Of a DNA stretch of 64,000 nucleotides, positions 29,535-40,173 are shown piece by piece. Source of the DNA: Xanthomonas phaseoli pv. phaseoli (GTDB lineage Bacteria; Pseudomonadota; Gammaproteobacteria; Xanthomonadales; Xanthomonadaceae); the NCBI GenBank assembly GCA_022749655.1, contig CP094243.1, forward strand, positions 3,906,001-3,970,000, read 5' to 3'. Numbering within the stretch: the first letter of the stretch is position 1; the number at the start of each line of letters is the position of its first letter. The translations under genes and the position numbers were made by a program. The notes under the pieces are model-generated. The model did not search any database. It saw nothing but the letters and a program-made list of their open reading frames with translations, and was not told the DNA's origin.

Positions 29535-31162
29535 TCATTGACCGATAGCGGCGTCCAGCTCGTTCAACTGCGGGAGCGATACCCCTGCGTCCTGAAGCTG
29601 CTTCACTAGCGGCGCAAGCCCTGCCAGATGTCGGCGGGAGCTGCGCACCGAACGTTGATGCACCTCCCCGCGCACTTGCGCTGCGCTCGCAGTAACGAAC
29701 GCCACCGCGCTTAGCTCGGGCACTGTGTCGGTTGCGGCTAGCCCACAGTGGTGCAGCACGCGCGCGATCTGTTGTTCGGTCTCGCTGACCAGTGCTTCGT
29801 AATGCACATCCAGAATCCTGCCCGGCAGCACTGCGTGCCAGTGCTGCATGATTTGACGGTAGGCAAGGTAATACTCGCCGATCTCGTCCAACGCGTAAGA
29901 AAACGGATAGGCGTTGTAAAACAAGGTCTTGTACATCGCGTAACAGGTATCGAGCGGATCGCGTGCAAGATGGATGATGTGCGCTTTCGGCAGCGCGGTC
30001 GCGATCAGGCCACAGTAGAGATAGTTGATCGGCATCTTGTCGATCACCACCAGGTGGCCATGAACGACCTCGCGGGCGCCCCGCAGGTACTCCTGTCCGA
30101 GCGCAGCGAAATCGATTTTCAGCGATGCCTGCACCGCCGTCAGGCCTGGGTGGGCCGACACGACGCGGGCGGTCGCCTCGCCCAGAACCATGCCGAAATC
30201 CATTAGCTCTCCAGCCGAACGCGCATCACCGTGCTGGATGAGCAGACGCTCCAGCAAGGTCGTCCCCGACCGTGGCAAGCCGACGATGAAAATGAGGCCT
30301 TCACCGCCATGACCGGGTTGCAGCGCGCGTAGCGCGGTCTGGTCGTAGCACTGGCGCACCGCCGCGATCTGCGCGCATTCGGCAGCGACATCGTATTGCA
30401 AGGTCTGGCGCTTGCCGGTCGCAGCTGCGGTAAGAGTCTGGAACGCGTCTGCATGCAGCCCCAGATCTTCCTGTTCCTTGGCCAGCGCATACAGTGCCGC
30501 CGCCCTGGCAGAGGGCTCGGCAAGCACCGTGTGTTGCAGCCGTTGCCGCAAATCGTCCAGATGATTGCGCTGCGCGGTCTGCCGGCGCAAGGTGGCGCGC
30601 AGATACAGCGCATCGCCCGCCCCTGGCGCCAATTGCAGCAAGCGCTGCAGGGTGGTTTCTGCGGCATCGAACTCACCACCAAAAATTGCATGGTGGCCAG
30701 GTCGTACAACAGCGGTGGCGGTTCTCCCAACAGCCCAAGCGCCTGCTGGTAGGTGTCGCGGGCAGCACAGACATCGTGGCAGGCACTGTATAACGCACCA
30801 ATCCGCCACAACGCCGTGCCATCGGTTTCAGCCAGGGCGTGCGCTTGTCGGGCGACCGACAACGCGTCATGCCGGCGTCGCAGCTGGACCAGCAGGCTGG
30901 CGTACTTGATCAACAGAGCAAGCGGTGCCGACGCGACCGCCGCTGCCCTCGCGATCCGTTCGCCTGCAGTGTGCGGGTCGCCGTGTGCCAGGTGGGCTTC
31001 GCTGGCCAATTCCAGCAAATGCGCCTGGTCCGGATACTCCAGACAGGCGCGTTCTGCCAGATGGATCGCCTCGCTGTAACGGCCCTGGCGCAGCCACTGG
31101 TACCCTTCCCGCAAGATGCTGCGCAGCTGTAACTCGGTCAATCCACTCTCCTCTCCATGCAT
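29535..31162 (-). CDS. TPR-containing sulfotransferase 1, one frameshift
   Basis: This protein of about 542 residues has an N-terminal half made of tetratricopeptide-like helices (ILREGYQWLRQGRYSEAIHL and following repeats) and a C-terminal sulfotransferase domain. The 5'-phosphosulfate loop GLPRSGTTLLERLL is near residue 295. The 3'-phosphate site is in HLARDPLDTCYAMYKTLF. This layout matches bacterial relatives of tyrosyl-protein sulfotransferases (Sulfotransfer_3), which transfer sulfate from PAPS. A base is missing near 30675-30676 (restored residues FLVGEFDAAE). It follows a small exported-protein gene by 12 bases and precedes the TonB receptor on the same strand. Whether it modifies protein or sugar is not shown by sequence. 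Confidence 0.85.
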
Positions 31163-31174
31163 TGCATCGTCCGC

Positions 31175-31629
31175 TCAGTCGACACGACGCGCGCGCAGCG
31201 CAACGCCCGCAGGCGTCACCAGCATGTAGCTGCCCATGGCTGCCTTGCGAATCACGACACGCTCGCCCTCGGCCAGATGACCGCGACTGCTCGCTTCTGT
31301 CAACGCCCAGCGCTGCTGTGTATCCAACGACACCAGGCGGGTGCCATCGGCTTGATAGGCCACGGCAAGCACGGTCGCGCTCACCTGGGACGGGGCGGAC
31401 TGCGTGGTGGATGCTGCGGGCGCATGGGCCGCGTGATGCCCAAATTCGCGCATGCCTCTGTCGGCTTCCGCCGCCCGCACCGCCACCGACGGGGATAACT
31501 GGCGTCATAGCAGGCGAGGCGCGGCAGTGGATCGATCACCGAAGCGCATGCATGCGTCGCAGGCTCCTGCGCCGACACGCTGCCTGCGCAGCTCAGCAGG
31601 ATCGGCACCCATTGCATCGGTCTGGCCAT
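31175..31629 (-). CDS. Small exported protein with CYD motif, one frameshift
   Basis: The protein has about 151 residues. A signal peptide (MARPMQWVPILLSCAGSVSA) is followed by HACASVIDPLPRLACYD, a cysteine-pair motif found at the N-terminus of several families of small periplasmic proteins. The remainder is a compact domain with strands such as VSATVLAVAYQADGTRLVSL and RVVIRKAAMGSYMLVTPAG. I do not recognise a named family. The frame breaks at the G-run 31491-31494 (one base lost; restored residues DASYPPSVAV). It lies 12 bases upstream of sulfotransferase 1 on the same strand, so it is probably in its operon. The start could also be the ATG at 31647. Confidence 0.6.
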
Positions 31630-31789
31630 CTGTCGGTCTTCGGTCATCGCCTGCAGACGAGCATACAAGGCAAGTGGACGACGGTGGGATTGCCGCTTGT
31701 GCTTGCTGCCCGGCACCGATTGAACGGCATGTGCACCCCACCTAAGCTGCAATGGTCCAAATTGCTGCATCGCCAGCCGGAACAGCGCA

Positions 31790-33291
31790 TTGAATACCTC
31801 TGATCAGCGGGCAGCGCACCTCCTGCAGCAAGGTCACCTGCAACAGGCGATTGCTGCGTATCAATCGATCGTGCGGGACCGCCCACACGCCGCCGATGCC
31901 TGGTACAACCTGGGGTACCTGTTCCGCCGCACCGGCGACATCCCTGCAGCATTACAGGCGTATGCACAGGCGCTGGCATGCGGAGCGGCGGCACCGGAGC
32001 AGATCCATCTCAATCGCGCAGTACTGCTCAGCGAGCACCTCGATGACGCCGCCGCGGCGTTGCAAGAACTCGAACTGGCGCTACATTGCCGGCCGGCCTA
32101 TCCTCCCGCGCTGTTGAATCTGGGCAATCTGCACGAGGAGCTGGGCGCACGTGCTCATGCCATTGCCGCCTATACGCAGCTTCTTGCCATCGCTCCGGTC
32201 GATCCAGCGACGCGGGCACTGCAATTGCAGGCTGCTGCAAGGTTGCTGCATCTGAACCCACCCACCGCCGTCGACGACCCGCGCATGATTGGCCTGACCC
32301 AGGCGATCTCTGTGCAAGGACTGGAGCCGCCGCTTGTGGCGACCGTGCTGCATGCGCTGGCCCATGCCTACGACCGTCTTGGCCAGCATCGGCATGCATT
32401 CGATACGGCCACCGCTGCCAACCGGCACGCCTATGCGCAAGTACCCACATACGACCCGCAACGCACGCAGCGTCATTTCGACGCATTGATGGCCGCATTC
32501 GACCGCGTGGCTGTTGAATCTACGCCGCTGCCGCATGCAGGTGCACACGACGCAACGCCTGCGCTATTTATCTGTGGAATGTTTCGCTCCGGGTCTACGC
32601 TGATCGAGCATGCACTGTCGAGCCACTCACAAGTTGCTGCGGGCGGCGAGATGGATGCGCTCCCCGATTGGTCGCGCAAAGGCTATCTCCGTTTCCGCAA
32701 ACCGTCAGTACGCTCTCGCAACAGATGCTCGCGCAGCTCGCCCTCAGCTATCGGCGGCACCTCGATGCAGTCGTTCCCGACCAAGCGCAGCTGCGCTACA
32801 TCACCGACAAGCGCCCGGACAATTTCCAGCTGATCGGCTTCATCAAACGCCTGTTCCCATCGACACGGATCGTGCATACGCGCCGTCATCCGTTGGACAA
32901 TGGGCTATCGATCTTTATGCAACAGCTCAATCCGCACGGATTCGGATACGCGGGCAAGCTGGAAGACATCGGGCATTTTTATGGCGCGTACCACCACTTG
33001 ATGAACCATTGGATGTCGCTCTACCCGGACAGCATCCATACCTTCGACTACGATGCCTTTGTGGCCGCGCCCGAGCCGACCCTGCGCGCCTTGCTGGAAT
33101 TCCTGCAACTGCCCTGGGAGCCGGCGTGCCTGGACTTCCACCTGGCGGAACGTGCGGTGCGAACCGCAAGCTACTGGCAAGTCCGCCGCCCCTTGCACGG
33201 CGAGGCTTCGGGACGCTGGAGATCGTATGCGACGCAGCTTGCTCCGCTGCGCATCGCTCTCGGCAAGGCCGGCGTCCCGCTCCCGGATTGA
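31790..33291 (+). CDS. TPR-containing sulfotransferase 2, one frameshift
   Basis: This is a second sulfotransferase of the same layout, about 500 residues. TPR units are clear in the first 180 residues (AADAWYNLGYLFRRTGDIPA, PALLNLGNLHEELGARAHAI). The sulfotransferase domain has the 5'-phosphosulfate loop GMFRSGSTLIEHAL near residue 262 and the 3'-phosphate region HTRRHPLDNGLSIF. A lost C in the run 32662-32665 splits it (restored residues MDALPRLVAQRLSPF). It is transcribed away from the small exported-protein gene and converges with the hydroxylase gene 19 bases further on. The start is a TTG at 31790 with no good alternative in frame, so a further upstream error cannot be excluded. Confidence 0.85.
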
Positions 33292-33310
33292 TCAGCGAAC
33301 AAGTAAGCGC

Positions 33311-34617
33311 TCATCCGCCCCGGTGCGCTGCGATGGCAGCTTCCATGGCATTGACCATTGCCCGCTCCTCCTGACTGAGCAGCGGATTCCAGACGTCGAA
33401 AATCAGGACTGCCCGGACCTGCGCGCTGTCGTTGCGTGCCTCGTGCTCGATCGAATCGTCGAACACAAGCACTTTCCCGGCTTCCCAGCGTCGCCAGTCA
33501 TACCCTACCCGAAAGCTGCAGTGCTCCGGCACGATCAGCGGTAGATGCGCCACCAACCGGGCGTTGGTTTCGCCATGGTGCGGAGGAATGGTGGTGTGCG
33601 GCGCCAGCACGGAAAACATGGCATTCGGACAGACGCCATCGATCTGCGCCGCATCCACCAGCGATAATGCGTACGCGGTCGCCGGGCAACGTTGCAGATG
33701 CGCTTCCACTGGCTGGCCGTGTGCCCAGAGCGGGTAGGAACTCCATGCCGGCGAATGATTGAGGTCTTTCCATTGATTGACCGGCTGGTCGGGCCCGTAG
33801 GCGATGTAAGGAGCAAATCCACGCGCGTCCTCATCCATCACGGCACGCAGTTCGTGCGTGATCGCATCGGTATGACGCTGCAGCTCGTCGATCCAGGGGA
33901 ATGCGGCTTCCGCGTGAAATGGCAACGCCGGCAGGCGCGGAATATGCAGGCGATTGGATTGGGAATGAAATGGCCTGGTGCGACCACACGCGATCGCCGC
34001 AGCTTCGTCCCAGCGGCCGTGCAGGGCCGCGTCTACTGACGTGCGCGGAATCTCCAATGCGGCCCGCAACCTGGCTTCCAATTCCAGCGTGTCCTGCTCG
34101 ACCGCCTGTTGCGCGTGCAGCAGTTTGCGGCGCAACACGGCTGGCCATTGAGGCTCCGGCGGCGCGACGGCGAGCGCATCGCGATAGACCCCGGCTGCCG
34201 CGTGCGGCCGCCCGCGCGCTTCCAGGAATGCGGCTTTGGCCAGCAAGCCCGGCAAAAATACGCATCCAGCGCCAGCGCTGCGATGATGGCTTGCCACTGG
34301 CCATCGAGATCGCCTTGCGCCTGCTTCACCACGGCGATGGTCAATACGATCATCGGATCGCCTGGATTGCTTGATCGCGCTGCCATCAAATACTCCAGCG
34401 CTGCAACCGCATCGCCACGTTGATGGGCATGGACGCCTAGGCTGTACAAGGCGTGCGGATGCGCGGGCGCCAACTGGTGGACATGTCCCCACAGCCGTTC
34501 GGCTTGCTGCCATTGACCGGCCGATGCAGCCGTACCGGCCTGCGCAATCAGCGCGGCGATCTGCTCGTTGACCTGCTCGACCTGTCCCCCCCATGCCACG
34601 TGTCGCCCGTCAGCCAT
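33311..34617 (-). CDS. TPR-aspartyl/asparaginyl beta-hydroxylase, one frameshift
   Basis: The protein has about 435 residues. The N-terminal third contains TPR helices (AERLWGHVHQLAPAHPHAL, EYLMAARSSNPGDPMIVLT). The C-terminal domain is an Asp_Arg_Hydrox-type iron and 2-oxoglutarate dioxygenase. Its iron ligands and cosubstrate site are in HTTIPPHHGETNARLVAHLP, FDDSIEHEARND and RAVLIFDVWNP. Relatives hydroxylate aspartate or asparagine side chains in proteins or peptides. A T is missing in the T-run at 34254-34258 (restored residues DAYFLPGLLAKAAF). ATG codons at 34617 and 34632 are both possible starts. Its place beside two TPR-sulfotransferases suggests a shared substrate, which is inference. 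Confidence 0.85.
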
Positions 34618-34752
34618 TCCCGTCCGGATCATACGGCCTGGATGACCGGGCGACAGCAAGCCCGCGGCGCACCGATGACGGCATCGCGCCGCGACCCTTG
34701 GCGAAGGTGCATTGCTACCGGCTCGGAATGCTCGCCCGTGCGCCACTGGCGA

Positions 34753-35730
34753 TCAGTGGGAATGCCCGCCATGCGTGTGCCCATGCGCATGAGCGTGCCC
34801 ATGGTGCGCGTCATGGCCCGTGCCTGCCGCCGGTTTGGGCGTGCCGCAAGGTTCAGTGCCGCAGTCGCCGCTTTCCACCTGCAAGGTGACGTGCGCGATA
34901 TCGAAGCGCTCATGCAACAGGGCGCCGAGCGCATCACGCAGACGGTCGCGGTCGGTGGTCTCATTGACCACGATGTGCGCGGTGAGCGCCGGCGTGCTGG
35001 AGGCCAGCGCCCAGACATGCAGGTCGTGCACGTCCTCGACGCCAGGGTGGCTGGTCAACGCCTGCTGCACCTGAGCCAGGTCGATCCCCTTGGGCACGCC
35101 TTCGAGCAACACGTTGATCGCCTCGCGCAGCAGCACCCAGGTGCGCGGCAAGACCCACAGGCCGATCAGCACAGCCAGCACCGGGTCGATCCACTGCCAG
35201 CCGGTCCAGCGGATCAGCAGGGCACCGATGATCACTGCCACCGAGCCGAGCATGTCGCTCCAGACTTCCAGATAGGCGCCCTTGACGTTAAGGCTTTCGC
35301 CGCTGCCGGCGTGCAGCAGCTTCATCGCGATCAGATTGATCACCAGGCCGAAGCCTGCGATCAGCAGCATGCCGCTGTACCCGATGTCCTGCGGAGCGCG
35401 GAAGCGTTGCGCGGCCTCCCACAGGATGTAGCCGCCCACTGCGAACAACAGCGCGCCATTGGCCAGCGCGCCGAGCGCTTCTAGCCGCACATAACCATAG
35501 GTGCGACGCGCGTCGGCCGGGCGACGGCTCAGACGCACCGCGACCAGCGCGATCATCAGGCCGACGGTGTCGGTGGCCATATGCGCAGCGTCGGACAGCA
35601 GCGCCAGGCTGTTGGTCACGAATGCGCCGATGATCTCTGCCAGCAGGAAGGTGGCGGTCAACCCCAGCGCCCACCACAAGGGTGCTTCGTGACGGATTTC
35701 GCTGGGTGCGTGGTTGTGGTCGTGTCCCAT
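34753..35730 (-). CDS. Cation diffusion facilitator (CzcD-like)
   Basis: This is a 325-residue inner-membrane zinc or cobalt exporter. Six membrane segments are visible. The metal-site motifs SDAAHMATDTVG (segment II) and EVWSDMLGSVAVI (segment V) carry the H/D residues of the transport site. Both ends are histidine-rich: MGHDHNHAPSE at the N-terminus and a long HDAHHGHAHAHGHTHGGHSH tail, features of metal-buffering regions. The cytoplasmic domain also has paired cysteines (DCGTEPCG). Which metal is exported is not clear. The gene stands alone and is intact. Confidence 0.9.
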   Translation of the reverse strand: MGHDHNHAPSEIRHEAPLWWALGLTATFLLAEIIGAFVTNSLALLSDAAHMATDTVGLMIALVAVRLSRRPADARRTYGYVRLEALGALANGALLFAVGGYILWEAAQRFRAPQDIGYSGMLLIAGFGLVINLIAMKLLHAGSGESLNVKGAYLEVWSDMLGSVAVIIGALLIRWTGWQWIDPVLAVLIGLWVLPRTWVLLREAINVLLEGVPKGIDLAQVQQALTSHPGVEDVHDLHVWALASSTPALTAHIVVNETTDRDRLRDALGALLHERFDIAHVTLQVESGDCGTEPCGTPKPAAGTGHDAHHGHAHAHGHTHGGHSH

Positions 35731-35950
35731 GGATGTCGTGGTCTGCTGCAATGCGCGCACCTTAGGCGCACGCGATGGCGGAGACTATTACACCTGCGCG
35801 TAATGACATCACATCACGCGAGCCGTGCGGCGTGCCGCACAAGGCGCAGTGGTTGCGCTACTGCAACGCGAGAGGGATGCAGTCATGGTCTGGAAGCATG
35901 TCAGCACCGCCACCGCCCTTCCAGCAATCCGCGGCGCGAGCCAGGTGGCT

Positions 35951-36838
35951 CTAGACCTTGGCGACCAGCTTGACCACGCTGGAAAAATCCAGCGCCCCGT
36001 TGCCGGCCTGGCTGTTCATTGCATACAGGTTGCGCGCCAGCTCACCGAGCGGAATCGAGACGCCGGCCTGCACTGCCGACTCGGCAACCAGGCCCAGATC
36101 CTTGAGCATCAGGTCGTTGCCGAAGCCGCCGCTATAACCGCGCGAAGCCGGTGCATTGGGCAGCACGCCGGGCCACGGGTTGCACACCTCGGTGGCCCAG
36201 CTGCGCCCGGTACTGACCGCCATCATCTGCGACAGCACCGCAGGGTCCAGGCCCTGCGCGACGCCGAGCGCCAGCGCTTCGCCGGTGGCCGCCATGATCA
36301 CGCCCAGGGCCATGTTGTTGCATAACTTGGCGACCTGCCCCGCTCCGTTGTCGCCGACGTGGAAGATGTTCTTGCCCATGGCCTGCAGCACCGGGCGTGC
36401 GCGCTCCAGCGCATCGGCAGCGCCGCCGACGATGAAGGTCAGCGTGCCGGCTGCAGCACCGGCGGTGCCGCCGGAGACCGGGGCGTCCAGCATCGTCAGG
36501 CCACGCGCCCTGGCCGCATCGGCCACCTTGCGCGCAGACACCGGTGCGATGGTGCTGCAATCGATGACCAGGGCCCCATCCGGGATCTGCGCCAGGATGC
36601 CGGACTCGCCCAGGTACACACCTTCGACATGCCGGCTTGCAGGCAGCATCGAGATCACGACCTCGGCATCGACCAGCGTGTCCTGCGCGGAGCTGGCAGC
36701 CTGCGCGCCGGCCGCTGCGGCAGCATCGATGGCAGCCGGCGCGAGATCGAACACCCGCAGCTGATGCCCGGCCTTGATCAGATTGGCAGCCATTGGCCCG
36801 CCCATATTGCCCAGGCCGATAAACGCGATCTTGCTCAT
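35951..36838 (-). CDS. mmsB: 3-hydroxyisobutyrate dehydrogenase
   Basis: This is a 295-residue NAD-dependent dehydrogenase that oxidises 3-hydroxyisobutyrate to methylmalonate semialdehyde in valine breakdown. The Rossmann motif GLGNMGGPMAANL is at residues 8-20. The family signature DAPVSGGTAGAAAGTLTF is near residue 120. The catalytic lysine region GAGQVAKLCNNMAL is near residue 168. It lies 165 bases downstream of the 3-hydroxyisobutyryl-CoA hydrolase gene on the same strand, and its product is the substrate of MmsA. The start MSKIAFIGLG at 36838 is preferred over an ATG five codons upstream. The gene is intact. Confidence 0.93.
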   Translation of the reverse strand: MSKIAFIGLGNMGGPMAANLIKAGHQLRVFDLAPAAIDAAAAAGAQAASSAQDTLVDAEVVISMLPASRHVEGVYLGESGILAQIPDGALVIDCSTIAPVSARKVADAARARGLTMLDAPVSGGTAGAAAGTLTFIVGGAADALERARPVLQAMGKNIFHVGDNGAGQVAKLCNNMALGVIMAATGEALALGVAQGLDPAVLSQMMAVSTGRSWATEVCNPWPGVLPNAPASRGYSGGFGNDLMLKDLGLVAESAVQAGVSIPLGELARNLYAMNSQAGNGALDFSSVVKLVAKV

Positions 36839-37003
36839 GGTGTCGGTTTCCAAAGTAGGACCATCTTCAAGAGAGAGCCGGGATCATCATCGATTGCTGG
36901 TGCGCGGAGCCGCCGCCAGTTCCAGCTGCCACGACCCAGGTAGACATGGCGACCGCGATGCAATCCGGCGTGGGCCGAACGCACGTCGCAAGGCACCAGC
37001 CAC

Positions 37004-38190
37004 TCACTGCACACCCAACTCGCCTGCCCCCAAATCGGCGAGCGGATGCGATGCAGGCAACCAGGGCGCAACAAAGAAGGCTGCGGCCCACGGCGCATCG
37101 GCTTCCTCCAGCGATGCAGGCTGCCAGTGCGGCTGGCGGTCCTTATCGATCAATAGCGCGCGGATGCCTTCGGCAAAATCGCCGTGTGCCGCCGCATGCA
37201 ACGCGACCACGTATTCGGTACGGAAAGTGTCGGCCAGCGTCGCGGTGTCCGGGTGGCGATGCAGCTCCCACGCCAGCCGCGCCGAGCCCGGGGCACCGGC
37301 CGCCAAGATGGCGCGCGCGGCCTGCAGCCAGCTGTCTTCGGCTTGCAGCGCCAGGATTGCAGTCACAACGTGCTCCAGTGATTCGCCGGATACCAGGCGT
37401 TCGATCAACTGTGCGTGCAGCTGCAGCGGGCCCGGCGCGGTCGGTTGCGCAATGCCATGCAGGAACGCGCTGAGCTGGGTGCGGTCGTTGTCGGCATTGC
37501 CCGTCCATGCGTGCGCGCCCAGCGCATCCAGCACTGCCGCGTACTGCGCATGCTCCAGGCGCACATCTGCCAATCCCGCGTAAATGGCATCGCTGGCATC
37601 CAGCGGCGCGCCAGTCAGCGCCAGAAACAGGCCAGCCCCTGTGGCACGCGACGTAACAGCCAGCTGCCACCCACATCCGGGAACAACCCCACGCTGATCT
37701 CCGGCATGGCAAGCCGCGAGCGTTCGGTGACCACGCGATGGCTGGCGCCGGACATCAGGCCGATGCCACCGCCCATCACGATGCCGTGGCCCCAGCACAG
37801 CAGCGGCTTGGGATAGGTATGGATGCGGTAGTCGAGCCGGTATTCCTCTTCGAAAAACGCGGCCGCGTGCGCATTTGCCTGCGGCGCTGCGCATCGCGCT
37901 GCACGGTCGGGCACCGCATCGCGGTGCGCACGCATGCTCTGGTACAGGCCATGCAGATCGCCACCAGCACAGAACGCTTTTTCGCCAGCGCCACGCAACA
38001 CCACGCATGCGATCTGCGCGTCGTCGGCCCAGGCGCGCAACTGGGCATCCAGCAACCGCGTCATCTGCAACGACAGGCCATTGAGCGTCTTGGGCGCATT
38101 CAAGGTGGCAATGCCGATGCGATGCCCATCGGCGCATGCACGCTGCCCGAACAGCACCGGTGCCTCGTCGGTTGCGCTGACCTGCACCAT
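37004..38190 (-). CDS. 3-hydroxyisobutyryl-CoA hydrolase, one frameshift
   Basis: This is a crotonase-fold thioesterase (ECH_2 type) of about 395 residues that releases 3-hydroxyisobutyrate in valine degradation. The active-site regions are KAFCAGGDLHGLYQ, GHGIVMGGGIGLMSG and AMPEISVGLFPDVGGSWLL. The longer C-terminal part, absent from ordinary hydratases, separates this family. One G is missing in the C/G run at 37636-37639 (restored residues VPQGAGLFLALTGAP). The ATG at 38190 overlaps the upstream hydratase stop by one base (TGATG). The pathway position, after acyl-CoA dehydrogenase and hydratase and before MmsB, supports the assignment. Confidence 0.88.
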
Positions 38191-38985
38191 CAGCGGTGGC
38201 TCCACTGCGGCGCGCGCTTATCCAGAAATGCAGCCACACCTTCGGCCTGGTCCGCGTGCTCGAACAGATCCACGAAGGCTTCGCGCTCGGCAATCAAGGC
38301 CGCTGCGTGGGTGCCATGGCGGGTGGACTGCACCAGCTGCTTGCAGGCCGCCACACTGACCGGGCTCTGCTTACCGGCCCGCTGCGCCCAGGCAACCGCC
38401 AGCGCGCGCCTCGCCTTTGCCGACCACTTCTTCAACCAGGCCGATGCGCTGGGCGGTTGCCGCATCGATGCGTTCGCCCAACAGGATCATGCGCTTGGCC
38501 CAGCCCTCACCGACCAGGCGCGGCAGGTTCTGGGTGCCGCCTGCACACGGCAGCAAGCCAACGCTGGCTTCGGGCAACGCGAGCTGTGCATGCTGCTCGG
38601 CAATGCGCAGATCGCAAGCCAACGCGCACTCCAGCCCGCCGCCCATCGCATAGCCGTTGATTGCGGCGATCGACACCCCGCGAAACGCACTCAAGGCTTC
38701 GAATGCTTCGCCGAACCGGCGCGCGGCCTCGCGTGCGTTGGCCTTGTCGCCGTCGGCGAACTGCTTGAGATCGGCACCGGCGCTGAAGAACTTCTCGCCT
38801 TCGCCGGTGATCACCAACGCATAGATGCTGCGATCGGCATCCAGTGCGCGCACCAGGTCGCGCAGGGCCGCCAGGCTGTGCACGGTCCAGGTATTGGCCG
38901 GTGGGTTGCTCAAGGTCACGATGGCCACGTGCCCGTCGCGCTCGACCTGCAGACCGGTGTGGAGGCGCCCTTCCCAGTCGCTCAT
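38190..38985 (-). CDS. Enoyl-CoA hydratase (methacrylyl-CoA hydratase), 2-bp frameshift
   Basis: This is a crotonase-family hydratase of about 265 residues. Its active site is in EKFFSAGADLKQFADGD and INGYAMGGGLECALACD, with the catalytic glutamate in LPEASVGLLPCAGGTQNL. In the valine operon it should hydrate methacrylyl-CoA to 3-hydroxyisobutyryl-CoA. The frame breaks in a CG-dinucleotide repeat at 38403-38410: two bases appear to be missing (restored residues KGEARALAVAWAQ). The start overlaps the acyl-CoA dehydrogenase stop by four bases. The C-terminus continues normally into TGATG coupling with the hydrolase. Confidence 0.87.
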
Positions 38986-40163
38986 CGCAATTCCTCCTCG
39001 CCATTGAGCAGGTGGCGCGCCACGATCATGCGCATCACCTCGTTGGTGCCTTCCAGAATGCGGTGCACGCGGCTATCGCGCAGCAAACGCTCGATCGGGT
39101 ATTCGCGGATATAGCCGTAGCCGCCGTGAATCTGCAAGGCATCGTCGCAGATGGCAAAGCCGGCATCGGTGGCGAAGCGCTTGGCCATCGCACACCACAC
39201 GGTGGCATCGTGGCTGCCGGCATCGAGCTTGCGCGCGGCGGTGTGCACCATCTGCCGCGCGGCCACCAGCTGCGTGGCCATGTCGGCCAGCTTGAACTGC
39301 AGCGCCTGGAAATCGGCCAGTTTCTTGCCGAACTGGCGACGCTCGCCCATGTAGCGACGCGCCGCGTCCAATGCGCCTTGTGCGGCGCCCAACGAACACG
39401 CGGCGATATTGATGCGGCCACCATCCAGTGCCTTCATCGCCATCTTGAAGCCTTCGCCTTCCTTGCCCAGCAGGTTCTCGGCCGGAATACGCACGTTTTC
39501 GAAGCTCACGCCCCGCGTAGGCTGGCTGTTCCAGCCCATCTTCTCTTCCTTGCGGCCGTAGCTGATGCCCGGCGCATCGGCCGGCACCACGAAGGCGCTG
39601 ATGCCACGCGCACCGTCTTCGCCGGTACGTGCCATCACCACCAGCACGTCGGTTGCGCCGGCGCCGGAGATGAAGGCCTTGCTGCCGTTGAGCACATAGC
39701 TGTCGCCGTCGCGCTGCGCGCGTGATTTCAGCGATGCCGCATCCGAGCCGCTGCCCGGCTCGGTCAGGCAGTACGAGCCCAGCTTGGCGCCGCTGGTCAT
39801 CGCCTCGCCCCATTGCGCGCGCACCGCCTCGGTGCCATAGCTGGCGATCAACCAGGTGGCCATGTTGTGGATGCTGATGAACGCCGAGGTGGACGGATCC
39901 ACCGTGGCGAGTTCTTCGAACACCACCGCCGCATCGAGCCGACGCATGCCCAGGCCGCCCACGCCTTCATCGGTGTAAAGGCCGCAAAAACCAAGCTCGG
40001 CGGCCTTGGCGATGGCTTCGCGCGGGAAGTGACCTTCTGCGTCCCACTGCGCTGCATGCGGGGCGAGTTCCTTGTCGGCGAAGTCGCGGGCGGCAGCGCG
40101 GAAGGCTTCCTGCTCGTCGTTCAGATCGGCCGCATTGGGGTGGAGCTGGATGGCTGCATTCAT
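38982..40163 (-). CDS. Acyl-CoA dehydrogenase (isobutyryl-CoA type)
   Basis: This is a 393-residue FAD flavoenzyme. Family signatures are CLTEPGSGSDAASLKSRA near residue 130 and QIHGGYGYIREYPIERLLRD near the C-terminus. The catalytic glutamate region is ILEGTNEVMRMIVAR. Its place between mmsA and the hydratase indicates isobutyryl-CoA as substrate in valine catabolism, though branched-chain relatives share these motifs. The chosen start MNAAIQLHPNA at 40163 follows mmsA by ten bases. The upstream open frame is inside mmsA. The gene is intact. Confidence 0.9.
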   Translation of the reverse strand: MNAAIQLHPNAADLNDEQEAFRAAARDFADKELAPHAAQWDAEGHFPREAIAKAAELGFCGLYTDEGVGGLGMRRLDAAVVFEELATVDPSTSAFISIHNMATWLIASYGTEAVRAQWGEAMTSGAKLGSYCLTEPGSGSDAASLKSRAQRDGDSYVLNGSKAFISGAGATDVLVVMARTGEDGARGISAFVVPADAPGISYGRKEEKMGWNSQPTRGVSFENVRIPAENLLGKEGEGFKMAMKALDGGRINIAACSLGAAQGALDAARRYMGERRQFGKKLADFQALQFKLADMATQLVAARQMVHTAARKLDAGSHDATVWCAMAKRFATDAGFAICDDALQIHGGYGYIREYPIERLLRDSRVHRILEGTNEVMRMIVARHLLNGEEELR

Positions 40164-40173
40164 GGCGATCGGG

